Position numbers and translations under genes: made by a program. Under the pieces are notes generated by a model. It had not been told where the DNA came from. It was given only the letters and a program-made list of their open reading frames with translations, and ran no database searches. Shown here in pieces: positions 1 to 5,626 of a stretch of DNA of 8,210 nucleotides (its first letter is position 1; every line of letters begins with the position of its first letter). Source of the DNA: Methanosarcinales archaeon (lineage in GTDB: Archaea; Halobacteriota; Methanosarcinia; Methanosarcinales; Methanogasteraceae); NCBI GenBank assembly GCA_030666765.1, contig DAOUXE010000037.1:1-8210 (forward strand), in the 5' to 3' direction.

Positions 1-359
1 CCGGATCCGGAGAGCGAAGCGTTCGTGACACAGTGTTCGAACGACTCGATCGATGCAGCGTACTCCCGATTCTCCTGTTTCAGTTGCTCGCATTCTGTTA
101 GGCAGCCATCGTATTCACGATCGTTAAAGTATGCGATGGCACAATTCAGGGACTCGATTATGGCCTCTATGTGTGAAAGCACCTCAGACTGGCTCTCTTC
201 CGGATTGGCATCTTGCCAACCGACTCCTTTTCCACCCCCGACCTCGATGTGGCTTTCGGGATGCACAGGGCTTTCGTGGATGCAGCCAACAGATACGACT
301 ACCAGTGACAGCGAAAATACCAGTGACAGCACCACCCAGCGCATCTTAGAATGCATCAT
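1..359 (-). CDS. Putative secreted lipoprotein, 3' end beyond the window
   Basis: Reading leftward from ATG 359, 119 codons stay open to the window edge. The product starts with a short basic segment (K5, R7), then a hydrophobic stretch (about residues 8-22) ending in VVSVGC, with Cys26 as the likely lipidated residue. The -3 position is Ser rather than Leu, so the lipobox is imperfect. The mature part is acidic and polar. Residues about 55-110 (SEVLSHIEAIIES, YDGCLTECEQLKQ) look helical or coiled-coil and contain four further cysteines, C73, C85, C90 and C110. I recognise no family. In-frame ATGs at 359, 356 and 344 all give a usable signal peptide; 359 is the longest. The opposite strand is also open here, but its translation has no protein-like character, whereas this strand gives a textbook export signal. 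The gene is divergent from cofH. Function unknown; probably an outer-surface anchored protein. Confidence 0.7.
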   Translation of the reverse strand, partial: MMHSKMRWVVLSLVFSLSLVVVSVGCIHESPVHPESHIEVGGGKGVGWQDANPEESQSEVLSHIEAIIESLNCAIAYFNDREYDGCLTECEQLKQENREYAASIESFEHCVTNASLSGS

Positions 360-383
360 CCTTATGCATCTCTCGAACCAACA

Positions 384-393
384 CATTTTAAAG
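384..393. promoter_or_regulatory. Shared near-palindromic TATA-like box between lipoprotein gene and cofH
   Basis: The element CATTTTAAAG reads as an archaeal TATA box on either strand (TTTTAAA forward, CTTTAAAAT reverse). Its centre lies about 29 bp from the cofH ATG at 418 and about 30 bp from the lipoprotein ATG at 359. Archaeal transcription starts about 25-27 bp from the TATA centre, so both transcripts would be leaderless or nearly so. This fits the lack of a good Shine-Dalgarno motif before either start. A second TATAAA (400-405) lies too close to the cofH start to serve it. The promoter role is inferred from position and composition only. Confidence 0.45.
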
Positions 394-417
394 ATTGGCT
401 ATAAACGTACGAGAGTG

Positions 418-1593
418 ATGCTTCCCACAGACTTGATCGACCGCGTGTATAGGGGTGAATGTACGAAAGAGGATGCTACGCTGCTTGCGATCGCGCCGCC
501 TGCCGAACTCTTCGGACTGGCAGATGAACTGCGCGCAGAGGCGGTCGGGGACGTTGTCTCATACATACCCAACCGAAACATCAATTTCACAAACCGGTGC
601 ATCGGAACCTGCCGGTTCTGCGCATTCAGGGATCCGGATGGATACCGGCTCGGGATTCCGGAGATCCTTAAAAAAGTAGAGGAAGCGGTCAGTGTGGGTG
701 CAACCGAGGTCTGCATTCAGGGGGGGCTTCTGCCGGATATGCACCTGTCAAATTACTGCGAGATCCTTGAATCGATCAAATCCGAATTTCCGAAGGTCCA
801 TATCCATGCATATTCCCCGATGGAGGTCTGGTACGCAGCAGGTGGGGGCAGGAGAGCCGGGAACGGGGAGTGTGGTGGTGGAAGCGAAGACCGGGAGCGA
901 GATGGTGCCGCCGTAAGAGATGCGCTTACCGCTCTAAAGAAGTCAGGACTTGATACAATGCCTGGGACCGCAGCAGAGATCCTTGTGGATGATGTGCGCG
1001 CGAAGATATGCCCGGGTAAGCTGAATACTGAACAGTGGGCAGGTGTCGTTAGAACTGCGCATAGTCTTGGCATACGAACGACCGCAACCATCATGTACGG
1101 GCACATCGAAACTATGAGAGACCGGATCGATCACCTGTTCCTGATTCGCAACCTGCAGGACGAGACGCATGGATTCACTGAATTTGTGCCGCTCTCGTTT
1201 ATGCCATACAACAACAAACTCGGCGAAGGGATGCTTGCAGGCGGAAATTACGGCAACACCGGAATCGATGACCTGCGGATGCATGCGCTTGCACGAATCG
1301 TGCTACACAACCACATACCAAACATCCAGGCGAGCTGGGTGAAGCTCGGGAAAAAACTGGCGCAGTACGCACTCCATTGTGGAGCAAATGATCTTGGAGG
1401 AACGCTCATGGAAGAAAAAATATCGAAATCGGCGGGATCGATGTCAGGTGAATATATGCCACCGTCGGAGTTTAACTGGATCATTGAGAATGCCGGACGG
1501 ATACCGATGGTGAGGGATACAAGCTATTCCCACCAAAGACCCCTTCACTTAGGGGCAGGGGCAGGGGCAGTGACTTCAGCTACCGGGATCTGA
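418..1593 (+). CDS. cofH: FO synthase subunit 2 (5-amino-6-(D-ribitylamino)uracil-L-tyrosine 4-hydroxyphenyl transferase)
   Basis: Radical-SAM enzyme of coenzyme F420 synthesis. With CofG it makes the deazaflavin FO from tyrosine and a ribityl-uracil. The cluster motif CIGTCRFC gives C61, C65 and C68 (CX3CX2C). Other CofH landmarks are VCIQGG (98-103), SPMEV (133-137), MPGTAAEIL (181-189), TTATIMYGH (221-229), FVPLSFMPYN (256-265) and GANDLGGT (322-329). The start at 418 matches where CofH proteins usually begin; the open frame back to 25 is opposite the lipoprotein gene and is not convincing coding. At 391 residues it is slightly long for the family for two reasons. There is a Gly- and charge-rich insertion at about 141-165, and after the usual RIP-RDT ending (361-368) comes a tail including LGAGAGAVTSATGI, encoded partly by a short DNA repeat. 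No cofG is present in the window. The enzyme assignment is firm; whether the insertions are tolerated is unknown. Confidence 0.95.
   Translation: MLPTDLIDRVYRGECTKEDATLLAIAPPAELFGLADELRAEAVGDVVSYIPNRNINFTNRCIGTCRFCAFRDPDGYRLGIPEILKKVEEAVSVGATEVCIQGGLLPDMHLSNYCEILESIKSEFPKVHIHAYSPMEVWYAAGGGRRAGNGECGGGSEDRERDGAAVRDALTALKKSGLDTMPGTAAEILVDDVRAKICPGKLNTEQWAGVVRTAHSLGIRTTATIMYGHIETMRDRIDHLFLIRNLQDETHGFTEFVPLSFMPYNNKLGEGMLAGGNYGNTGIDDLRMHALARIVLHNHIPNIQASWVKLGKKLAQYALHCGANDLGGTLMEEKISKSAGSMSGEYMPPSEFNWIIENAGRIPMVRDTSYSHQRPLHLGAGAGAVTSATGI
1551..1570 (+). repeat. Short tandem repeat (AGGGGC, three units) inside cofH 3' end
   Basis: Three perfect copies of AGGGGC followed by AG. They encode the GAGAGA part of the unusual CofH C-terminal tail. 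A six-base unit keeps the reading frame when the copy number changes. Simple G-rich repeats like this are prone to slippage. Confidence 0.85.
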
Positions 1594-1624
1594 TGAGGTA
1601 CATGCCATTATACGGAGACTTCCG

Positions 1625-2665
1625 ATGGCTGAAAATCTACCTGCAAAAAACGACTCTCAAATTATCATTTACCAGACCGAAGGCGGCAAAACGAAGATTG
1701 AAGTCCTGCTTGTGGACGAGACGGTCTGGCTGACACAGAAGTTGATTGCGGAGTTGTTTCAGACAACAAAGCAGAATGTTAGCTTACATATTCGGAACAT
1801 TTATAATGAGGGCGAATTGACACCAGATTCAACTGTCAAGGAATACTTGACAGTTCAAAAAGAGGGGAGCAGACGAGTTTCCAGAGTGGTGGATTTTTAT
1901 AACCTGGACATGATCATCTCTGTCGGTTATCGCGTAAAATCCCATGTTGCCACTCGATTCCGCCAATGGGCAACCCAGCGGCTGCGGGAGTATATTGTCA
2001 AAGGTTTTGTTCTTGACGATGAGCGGCTGAAAAACCCTGATCAGCCATTTGATTATTTTGACGAACTTCTGCGCCGCATCCAGGATATCCGCACCTCTGA
2101 ACGTCGGTTTTACCAGAAAATAACCGATATTTATGCGACCAGCATCGATTACGATCCCACAACCAAAACCAGCATCAATTTTTTCAAGACCGTGCAAAAC
2201 AAACTTCATTGGGCAATCACCGGAAAGACTGCCGCTGAAATCATTTATGACCGGGGAAATGCCACCAAACCGAATATGGGGCTCACCAGTTGGCGGGGCG
2301 AGAAAGTGCGCAAACAGGATGTTGCCATCGCCAAAAATTATCTTGATGAAGATGGGTTACGTGGGCTTAACAATCTTGTAGAGCAATATCTTGTCTTTGC
2401 CGAAGGACAGGCGATGCGCCGCACCCCCATGCACATGAACGACTGGACCGCGAAACCGGACAGCTCTTTGCAGTTGAACGACCGAAATATTCTGGAGCAT
2501 GTGGGAAAAATATCTCATGATATGGCTAAGGAGCTTGCGGAAACAGAATATGAAAAATCCTACCGGGAGCGTATACGATACAGCGACTCAAAAGATATCG
2601 ATTTTGATGAGGCTTTCAAACAGATAGAAAATCACAGATACCAGAATGGAGAAACGATACAATGA
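1625..2665 (+). CDS. RhuM family protein
   Basis: The 346-residue product matches the RhuM family (named from Salmonella pathogenicity island 3) over its full length. Landmarks are an N-terminal helix-turn-helix-like segment with VWLTQKLIAELF (34-45) and VSLHIRNIYNEGEL (52-65), then MIISVGYRVKSHVATRFRQW (96-115) and LREYIVKGFVLDDERL (120-135). The conserved centre is VQNKLHWAITGKTAAEI (190-206), followed by RNYLDE-like and MRRTPMHMNDW (264-274) segments. The family is scattered across bacteria and archaea, often on mobile or accessory DNA; its biochemical role is not established, though the N-terminus suggests nucleic-acid binding. GGAG (1614-1617) lies 7 bp before the ATG. The stop overlaps the mobB start by 4 bp (ATGA), so the two are probably translationally coupled. 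The gene looks richer in A/T than its neighbours, suggesting later acquisition. No toxin or antitoxin partner is adjacent. Confidence 0.88.
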   Translation: MAENLPAKNDSQIIIYQTEGGKTKIEVLLVDETVWLTQKLIAELFQTTKQNVSLHIRNIYNEGELTPDSTVKEYLTVQKEGSRRVSRVVDFYNLDMIISVGYRVKSHVATRFRQWATQRLREYIVKGFVLDDERLKNPDQPFDYFDELLRRIQDIRTSERRFYQKITDIYATSIDYDPTTKTSINFFKTVQNKLHWAITGKTAAEIIYDRGNATKPNMGLTSWRGEKVRKQDVAIAKNYLDEDGLRGLNNLVEQYLVFAEGQAMRRTPMHMNDWTAKPDSSLQLNDRNILEHVGKISHDMAKELAETEYEKSYRERIRYSDSKDIDFDEAFKQIENHRYQNGETIQ

Positions 2666-3390
2666 CTAATGCAGCTATAATTGGTGTTGTTGGCTACCAC
2701 AACACCGGAAAGACAACCTTAATCTGTAAACTGATTGAACGATTGAGCGAGCGCGGATATTCTGTGTCCACGATAAAGAATATCCCCAAAGATGGATTTT
2801 CGATAGATATTGAAGGAACAGACACATGGAAACATGCCGAATCCGGTGCCGGACTCGTGGTTGCAAGTACACCAGATGAGACATCGTTCATCCTTAAAAG
2901 CGGCATGAAATTCGATGAAATCGTAAGACTCGCTGACGTTGCAACGTCCCCTGATCTGATACTCGTGGAGGGGCATAAGACCGAGAATATCCCAAAGATC
3001 GTACTCGGGGATATCGAGATGGATGGTGGCGGGCGCAGATACGATCCCGATGCGGATGATTTCGAGGAGATTCTCGATTACGTAATAGGGGCGATCGAGA
3101 TTGCGAGGATATACGCGAAGCTTCCGAAGATGGACTGCGGGAAATGCGGGTGCGATGACTGCATGAAGATGGCAGAAGCTATCGTCCGCGGGGAGAAGGC
3201 AATCTCAGATTGTGTGGTGAAGGAAGGGCTTGTGAGCGTGACTGTCGGAGGAGAGGCGGTCCCAATGGGTTTCTTTGTTCAGGATATCATCTCGAAAACG
3301 ATTTTCGGGATGGTATCCTCCTTAAAAGGCGTTGATAGTGAAGGCACGGACGCGGACATAACTATTGAGATAAAACATGCCGAAAGATAG
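2662..3390 (+). CDS. mobB: Molybdopterin-guanine dinucleotide biosynthesis protein MobB with C-terminal Fe-S-type domain
   Basis: The N-terminal half is a MobB P-loop GTPase: VVGYHNTGKTTL (9-20), a TDTWKHAESGA segment (53-63) and LVEGHK (101-106). MobB assists the nucleotide attachment step that makes guanylated molybdenum or tungsten pterin cofactor, as used by formate or formylmethanofuran dehydrogenases. After about residue 150 comes an extra region of about 90 residues. It has the cysteine pattern C159-x2-C162-x4-C167-x16-C184, with C164 in addition, as in 4Fe-4S domains of the RnfB and CO-dehydrogenase gamma-subunit type. It is followed by a conserved-looking FFVQDIISKTIFGMVSSLKG stretch (204-223). 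E. coli MobB is shorter and lacks this part; I recall similar extended forms in methanogens. The start codon is set by the ATGA overlap with rhuM, and the 3' end overlaps nadX by 14 bp. Cluster binding is inferred from spacing only. Confidence 0.9.
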   Translation: MTNAAIIGVVGYHNTGKTTLICKLIERLSERGYSVSTIKNIPKDGFSIDIEGTDTWKHAESGAGLVVASTPDETSFILKSGMKFDEIVRLADVATSPDLILVEGHKTENIPKIVLGDIEMDGGGRRYDPDADDFEEILDYVIGAIEIARIYAKLPKMDCGKCGCDDCMKMAEAIVRGEKAISDCVVKEGLVSVTVGGEAVPMGFFVQDIISKTIFGMVSSLKGVDSEGTDADITIEIKHAER

Positions 3391-4198
3391 ATTGAAGATC
3401 GGGGTCTTCGGATGCGGTGCGATCGGAAGCGCAATATGTAACGCGATCGACGAGGGAATCATCGATGCAGACCTCATCGCAATCTGCGACCGCGATCCTG
3501 CGATAGAGCAACTTGCAGACTCGCTTGATAGCCACCCAGCAACTATGAATGTCGGCAGGATGGCAAGATCCGTGGATATCGTGGTCGAAGCTGCATCCCA
3601 GCAGGCTTTACACACGATCGCACCAATTGTGCTCTCCGCGGGGTGCGATCTCATGATCATGAGCGTCGGTGCTCTCGCAGATGCGGAACTCTTCGATCAA
3701 CTCAAGGATCTGGCACGGCGCAATGATTGCAGGATATACGTACCGTCTGGCGCAGTCGCAGGCATCGACGGCATCAGGTCAGCAGCTATCGGACGGATTG
3801 ACGCAGTCGTGCTGACGACGACAAAACCACCTGCAGGGTTTGTCGGTGCGCCTTACATCGAGGAGCATGACATCGATCTTTCGTCGCTATCCGGGGCGAC
3901 TGTGCTCTTTGAGGGGACTGCCACGGATGCGGTGCAGGCGTTTCCCGCGAACGTGAACGTGGCAGGCACACTGAGTCTTGCAGGAATCGGGTACGATGCA
4001 ACGACGGTACGAGTCATCGCGGATCCCGCGGTTACACGGAATATGCATGAGATTAAGGTTACAGGGGAGTTTGGGGCGCTGACGGTCCGGGTTGAGAACG
4101 TTCCATCGCCTGAGAATCCAAAGACGAGTTACATTGCGATGCTGTCAGCAATTGCGACGCTAAAGAAGATTACTGAGCCTGTGTGGGTGGGGACGTGA
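3377..4198 (+). CDS. nadX: L-aspartate dehydrogenase (NAD biosynthesis)
   Basis: Oxidises L-aspartate to iminoaspartate using NAD(P), the first step of de novo NAD synthesis in archaea that lack aspartate oxidase; quinolinate synthase NadA acts next. The N-terminus is a Rossmann fold, IGVFGCGAIGSAI (8-20), with ICDRD (36-40) after the second strand. VPSGAVAGIDGI (122-133), TTKPP (148-152), FPANVNVAGTLSLAG (189-203) and RNMHEIKVTGEFG (221-233) are typical of the family. His224 matches the conserved catalytic-region histidine. At 273 residues it is somewhat longer than the roughly 236-residue Archaeoglobus enzyme. The ATG at 3377 lies inside the end of mobB, with GAGAT about 6 bp upstream, so it depends on the mobB message. 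No nadA or nadC is visible in the window. Confidence 0.93.
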   Translation: MPKDRLKIGVFGCGAIGSAICNAIDEGIIDADLIAICDRDPAIEQLADSLDSHPATMNVGRMARSVDIVVEAASQQALHTIAPIVLSAGCDLMIMSVGALADAELFDQLKDLARRNDCRIYVPSGAVAGIDGIRSAAIGRIDAVVLTTTKPPAGFVGAPYIEEHDIDLSSLSGATVLFEGTATDAVQAFPANVNVAGTLSLAGIGYDATTVRVIADPAVTRNMHEIKVTGEFGALTVRVENVPSPENPKTSYIAMLSAIATLKKITEPVWVGT

Positions 4199-4205
4199 GC
4201 ACATA

Positions 4206-4240
4206 CGGATTCGGGGGTGTCCGGATTTTTATAATCTTTT
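4206..4240 (+). terminator. Probable T-rich terminator after nadX
   Basis: A small stem (CGGA 4206-4209 with TCCG 4220-4223) is followed by TTTTT (4226-4230) and a second T-run at 4237-4240. Archaeal termination relies mainly on T-runs, so this could end the cofH-nadX transcript before the convergent hicA gene. The stem is weak, and the T-runs overlap the end of hicA. There is no equivalent for the leftward transcript. Confidence 0.35.
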
Positions 4241-4462
4241 CAGATGCGTGTTGTAATCATCGACAGTGAGTTTAATCTCTCGCGGAATCTCCCATATCAA
4301 AGGACGTGCCAAAACTCTCCTCTTGTGATGTGGGACTGTAGTAGTCATCCCATCAGGGTGTCTGTAAAACACGTGACTTCCGTTCTGGCGAACTCGCTCA
4401 AAGCCCAATAGAAATAGCAGCTTCTCCATCCTTTTAGCATCGATGATCCGAAGCTTGCTCAA
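4229..4462 (-). CDS. hicA: HicA family toxin (mRNA interferase)
   Basis: A 77-residue protein with the HicA double-stranded-RNA-binding-like fold signature: a helix with KRMEKLLFLLGFERVRQ (10-26), then GSHVFYRHP (28-36) and TVPHHKRR (42-49). His30 in GSH is the residue needed for RNA cleavage in characterised HicA toxins. The family stops translation by cutting mRNA and is held inactive by HicB. The start is TTG at 4462, overlapping the hicB stop as TTGA, with GAGGTG 5 bp upstream inside the hicB tail. The first in-frame ATG (Met12) would remove the family's N-terminal strand, so TTG is preferred. A weak start codon behind the antitoxin fits lower toxin output. All expected motifs are present, so it appears intact. 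Confidence 0.92.
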   Translation of the reverse strand: MSKLRIIDAKRMEKLLFLLGFERVRQNGSHVFYRHPDGMTTTVPHHKRRVLARPLIWEIPREIKLTVDDYNTHLKRL

Positions 4463-4680
4463 CCTGCCACCTCAACCTGCTGAATCCCTACAAATTCGGG
4501 TAGCTGCTCTTTACTATCAATGTCCATCTCCTCCAGGCATAATTCGACCACTTCTTTAAGGTTTTTGTAAAGCTCGTCGAGCGTTTCTGCCTGTGTATGG
4601 GCACCAGGGATTCCGGGAACGACTGCTACATACAATCCGGTTTCAGGGTCTTTTTCGATGTATCCGGTTACTCTGCGCAT
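4459..4680 (-). CDS. hicB: HicB family antitoxin
   Basis: A 73-residue antitoxin of the short HicB type with a partly degraded RNase-H-like fold: VTGYIEKDPETGLYVAVVP (4-22), GIPGAHTQAETLDELYKNLKE (23-43) and an acidic helix, VVELCLEEM (44-52). It binds and neutralises HicA. I chose ATG 4680 because GAGGTG (4692-4687) sits 6 bp upstream. A possible GTG start at 4689 would lie inside that ribosome-binding site. The protein ends soon after the domain and lacks the C-terminal helix-turn-helix or ribbon-helix-helix found in longer HicB proteins. Autoregulation by this protein alone is therefore doubtful. The gene lies upstream of hicA with a 4-bp overlap and 117 bp downstream of the pyruvate-kinase-like gene on the same strand. 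Confidence 0.92.
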   Translation of the reverse strand: MRRVTGYIEKDPETGLYVAVVPGIPGAHTQAETLDELYKNLKEVVELCLEEMDIDSKEQLPEFVGIQQVEVAG

Positions 4681-4692
4681 TTTAAACACCTC

Positions 4693-4727
4693 TTATTCGG
4701 CAATTTTGAATATACTCCGTTATTCGA
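4693..4727 (-). promoter_or_regulatory. Candidate hicBA promoter/operator with direct repeats
   Basis: On the leftward strand CGAATAA occurs twice (plus-strand TTATTCG at 4693-4699 and 4720-4726, 27 bp apart). The copies flank a TATA-like GTATATTC (4709-4716). Paired direct repeats around a promoter are the layout expected of an operator. The box lies about 32 bp from the hicB ATG, which would leave little room for the Shine-Dalgarno motif in the transcript. The true box could therefore be further upstream. Confidence 0.3.
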
Positions 4728-4797
4728 AGATGCCATCATTTTCAAGATAACTGTTATTGGCCCAAGTTATGTGTAAGCCACTGCATCATCCAAAATC

Positions 4798-5379
4798 TCA
4801 CTTCACCCGTGGCATTGCGATAATCTCCCGTATCTGCATCTTAAAGAAACTGTTCGCATGTCCGGGTTTGATCACACATGCAACATCCGCGCCCGTACCG
4901 GTCCCGCCGATCGCGATGACCTCGGAATCGTCGCTGACAGGGACCATGCCCGAATCCGCAGCCATGATCGTGACCTCGACAGCGACCTTAAACCCGATCC
5001 CGAACAGACTCCTCAGGACGGCTGCAATGGTCTCAGCCCGGCTCGCCCCGCCGAGTTTGTCAGTGAATGACCGCTCCAGTCCCGATAGAGGGTGCGTCTG
5101 CGTAAAGACGGTTGCGCCCATCTTTTCCAGTGTTTTGAGGTTACTCTCCTCAAATAGCCATTTTCCTTCCACTCTTGCGCCGTAATGCAGCGTTGCAACG
5201 ATCGTCTTGATGCCTGTGCCCTCTGCTGCTTTCGCAACCTTAATTCCTGTCGATCCTGTGGTGCTTGCAACCACGATGTGCTCGATGCCAAGTTCAACTG
5301 CCCTCTCAACCGCAACCCGCACAGTCTCATCCGTGTTAGCAGCGCCCGGCTCTTCGAAGTATGTGATATCTTTTTTCAT
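4798..5379 (-). CDS. Stand-alone pyruvate kinase C-terminal (alpha/beta) domain protein
   Basis: A 193-residue protein resembling the C-terminal domain of pyruvate kinase without the catalytic barrel; Archaeoglobus has a similar free-standing protein. Landmarks are FEEPGAANTDET (8-19), IVVASTTGSTGIKVAK (36-51), KLGGASRAETIA (108-119) and IAIGGTGTGADVACVI (155-170), then a conserved ending, KPGHANSFFKMQIREI. In true pyruvate kinase this domain binds effectors. Here the glycine-rich GGTGTGAD loop suggests ligand binding, but the role is not known. Start ATG 5379 has GAGGCG five bases upstream and begins where homologues do. The open frame to 5421 adds only an unconvincing leader. It lies 79 bp downstream of tRNA-Gly on the same strand. 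Confidence 0.85.
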   Translation of the reverse strand: MKKDITYFEEPGAANTDETVRVAVERAVELGIEHIVVASTTGSTGIKVAKAAEGTGIKTIVATLHYGARVEGKWLFEESNLKTLEKMGATVFTQTHPLSGLERSFTDKLGGASRAETIAAVLRSLFGIGFKVAVEVTIMAADSGMVPVSDDSEVIAIGGTGTGADVACVIKPGHANSFFKMQIREIIAMPRVK

Positions 5380-5458
5380 GTTAACGCCTCTGGTGTCGAT
5401 CCGGCGGTTTGAAACTCTCACTACCGGATTACCGTCACGATAGTGTTGATCTGATCCA

Positions 5459-5529
5459 TGCGGCTGCCGGGATTCGAACCCGGGTTATAAGCTTGGGAAG
5501 CTCATGTCATACCACTAAACTACAGCCGC
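5459..5529 (-). tRNA. tRNA-Gly (anticodon CCC)
   Basis: A 71-base cloverleaf reading leftward. The acceptor stem is GCGGCTG/CAGCCGC (7 perfect pairs, 5529-5523 with 5466-5460), with discriminator A at 5459. The D-loop contains AGTGGTA. The anticodon stem is TGAGC/GCTTA with loop TTCCCAA, which places CCC at positions 34-36. The T stem is CCGGG/CCCGG with loop TTCGAAT. No CCA is encoded (TGG follows), so CCA must be added enzymatically, as is common in archaea. I see no intron and no repeated 3' end elsewhere in the window that would mark an integrated element. Confidence 0.96.
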
Positions 5530-5557
5530 AGCCACGACATATTATCCGGGTGGCAGC

Positions 5558-5572
5558 TCTTATATCTTTTGG
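5558..5572 (-). promoter_or_regulatory. Probable BRE/TATA promoter of tRNA-Gly
   Basis: Leftward, CCAAAAGATATAAGA combines an A-rich transcription-factor-B element with a TATA box. Its centre (about 5564) is 35 bp from the tRNA 5' end, giving a leader of about 9 bases, normal for archaeal tRNA genes. Rightward, the same bases read TCTTATATCTTTT and could also serve purC (ATG about 63 bp away), but they lack an A-rich element on that side. Confidence 0.5.
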
Positions 5573-5626
5573 CATTGAAGGAGCTCCCGGAAAAGGTTAA
5601 ACCATCCGCGGTTCCAAGATGACCTC

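Noticed and set aside
25..417. Open plus-strand frame continuous with cofH, which would give a 522-residue protein
   Set aside because: Its residues resemble no CofH N-terminus, while the minus strand here encodes a clear signal peptide. CofH proteins begin near the ATG at 418.
753..1106. 117-codon minus-strand open frame opposite the CofH insertion
   Set aside because: It is produced by the G-rich insertion and cofH codon bias, with no recognisable domain and no ribosome binding site.
5399..5429. ATCCGG/CCGGAT hairpin in the leader of the pyruvate-kinase-like gene as a possible riboswitch
   Set aside because: It is a single 6-bp stem with a 19-base loop, too little to support a structured regulatory RNA.
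5459..5529. tRNA-Gly as an attachment site for an integrated element
   Set aside because: I found no repeat of the tRNA 3' end elsewhere in the window, and no integrase; neighbouring genes are housekeeping.
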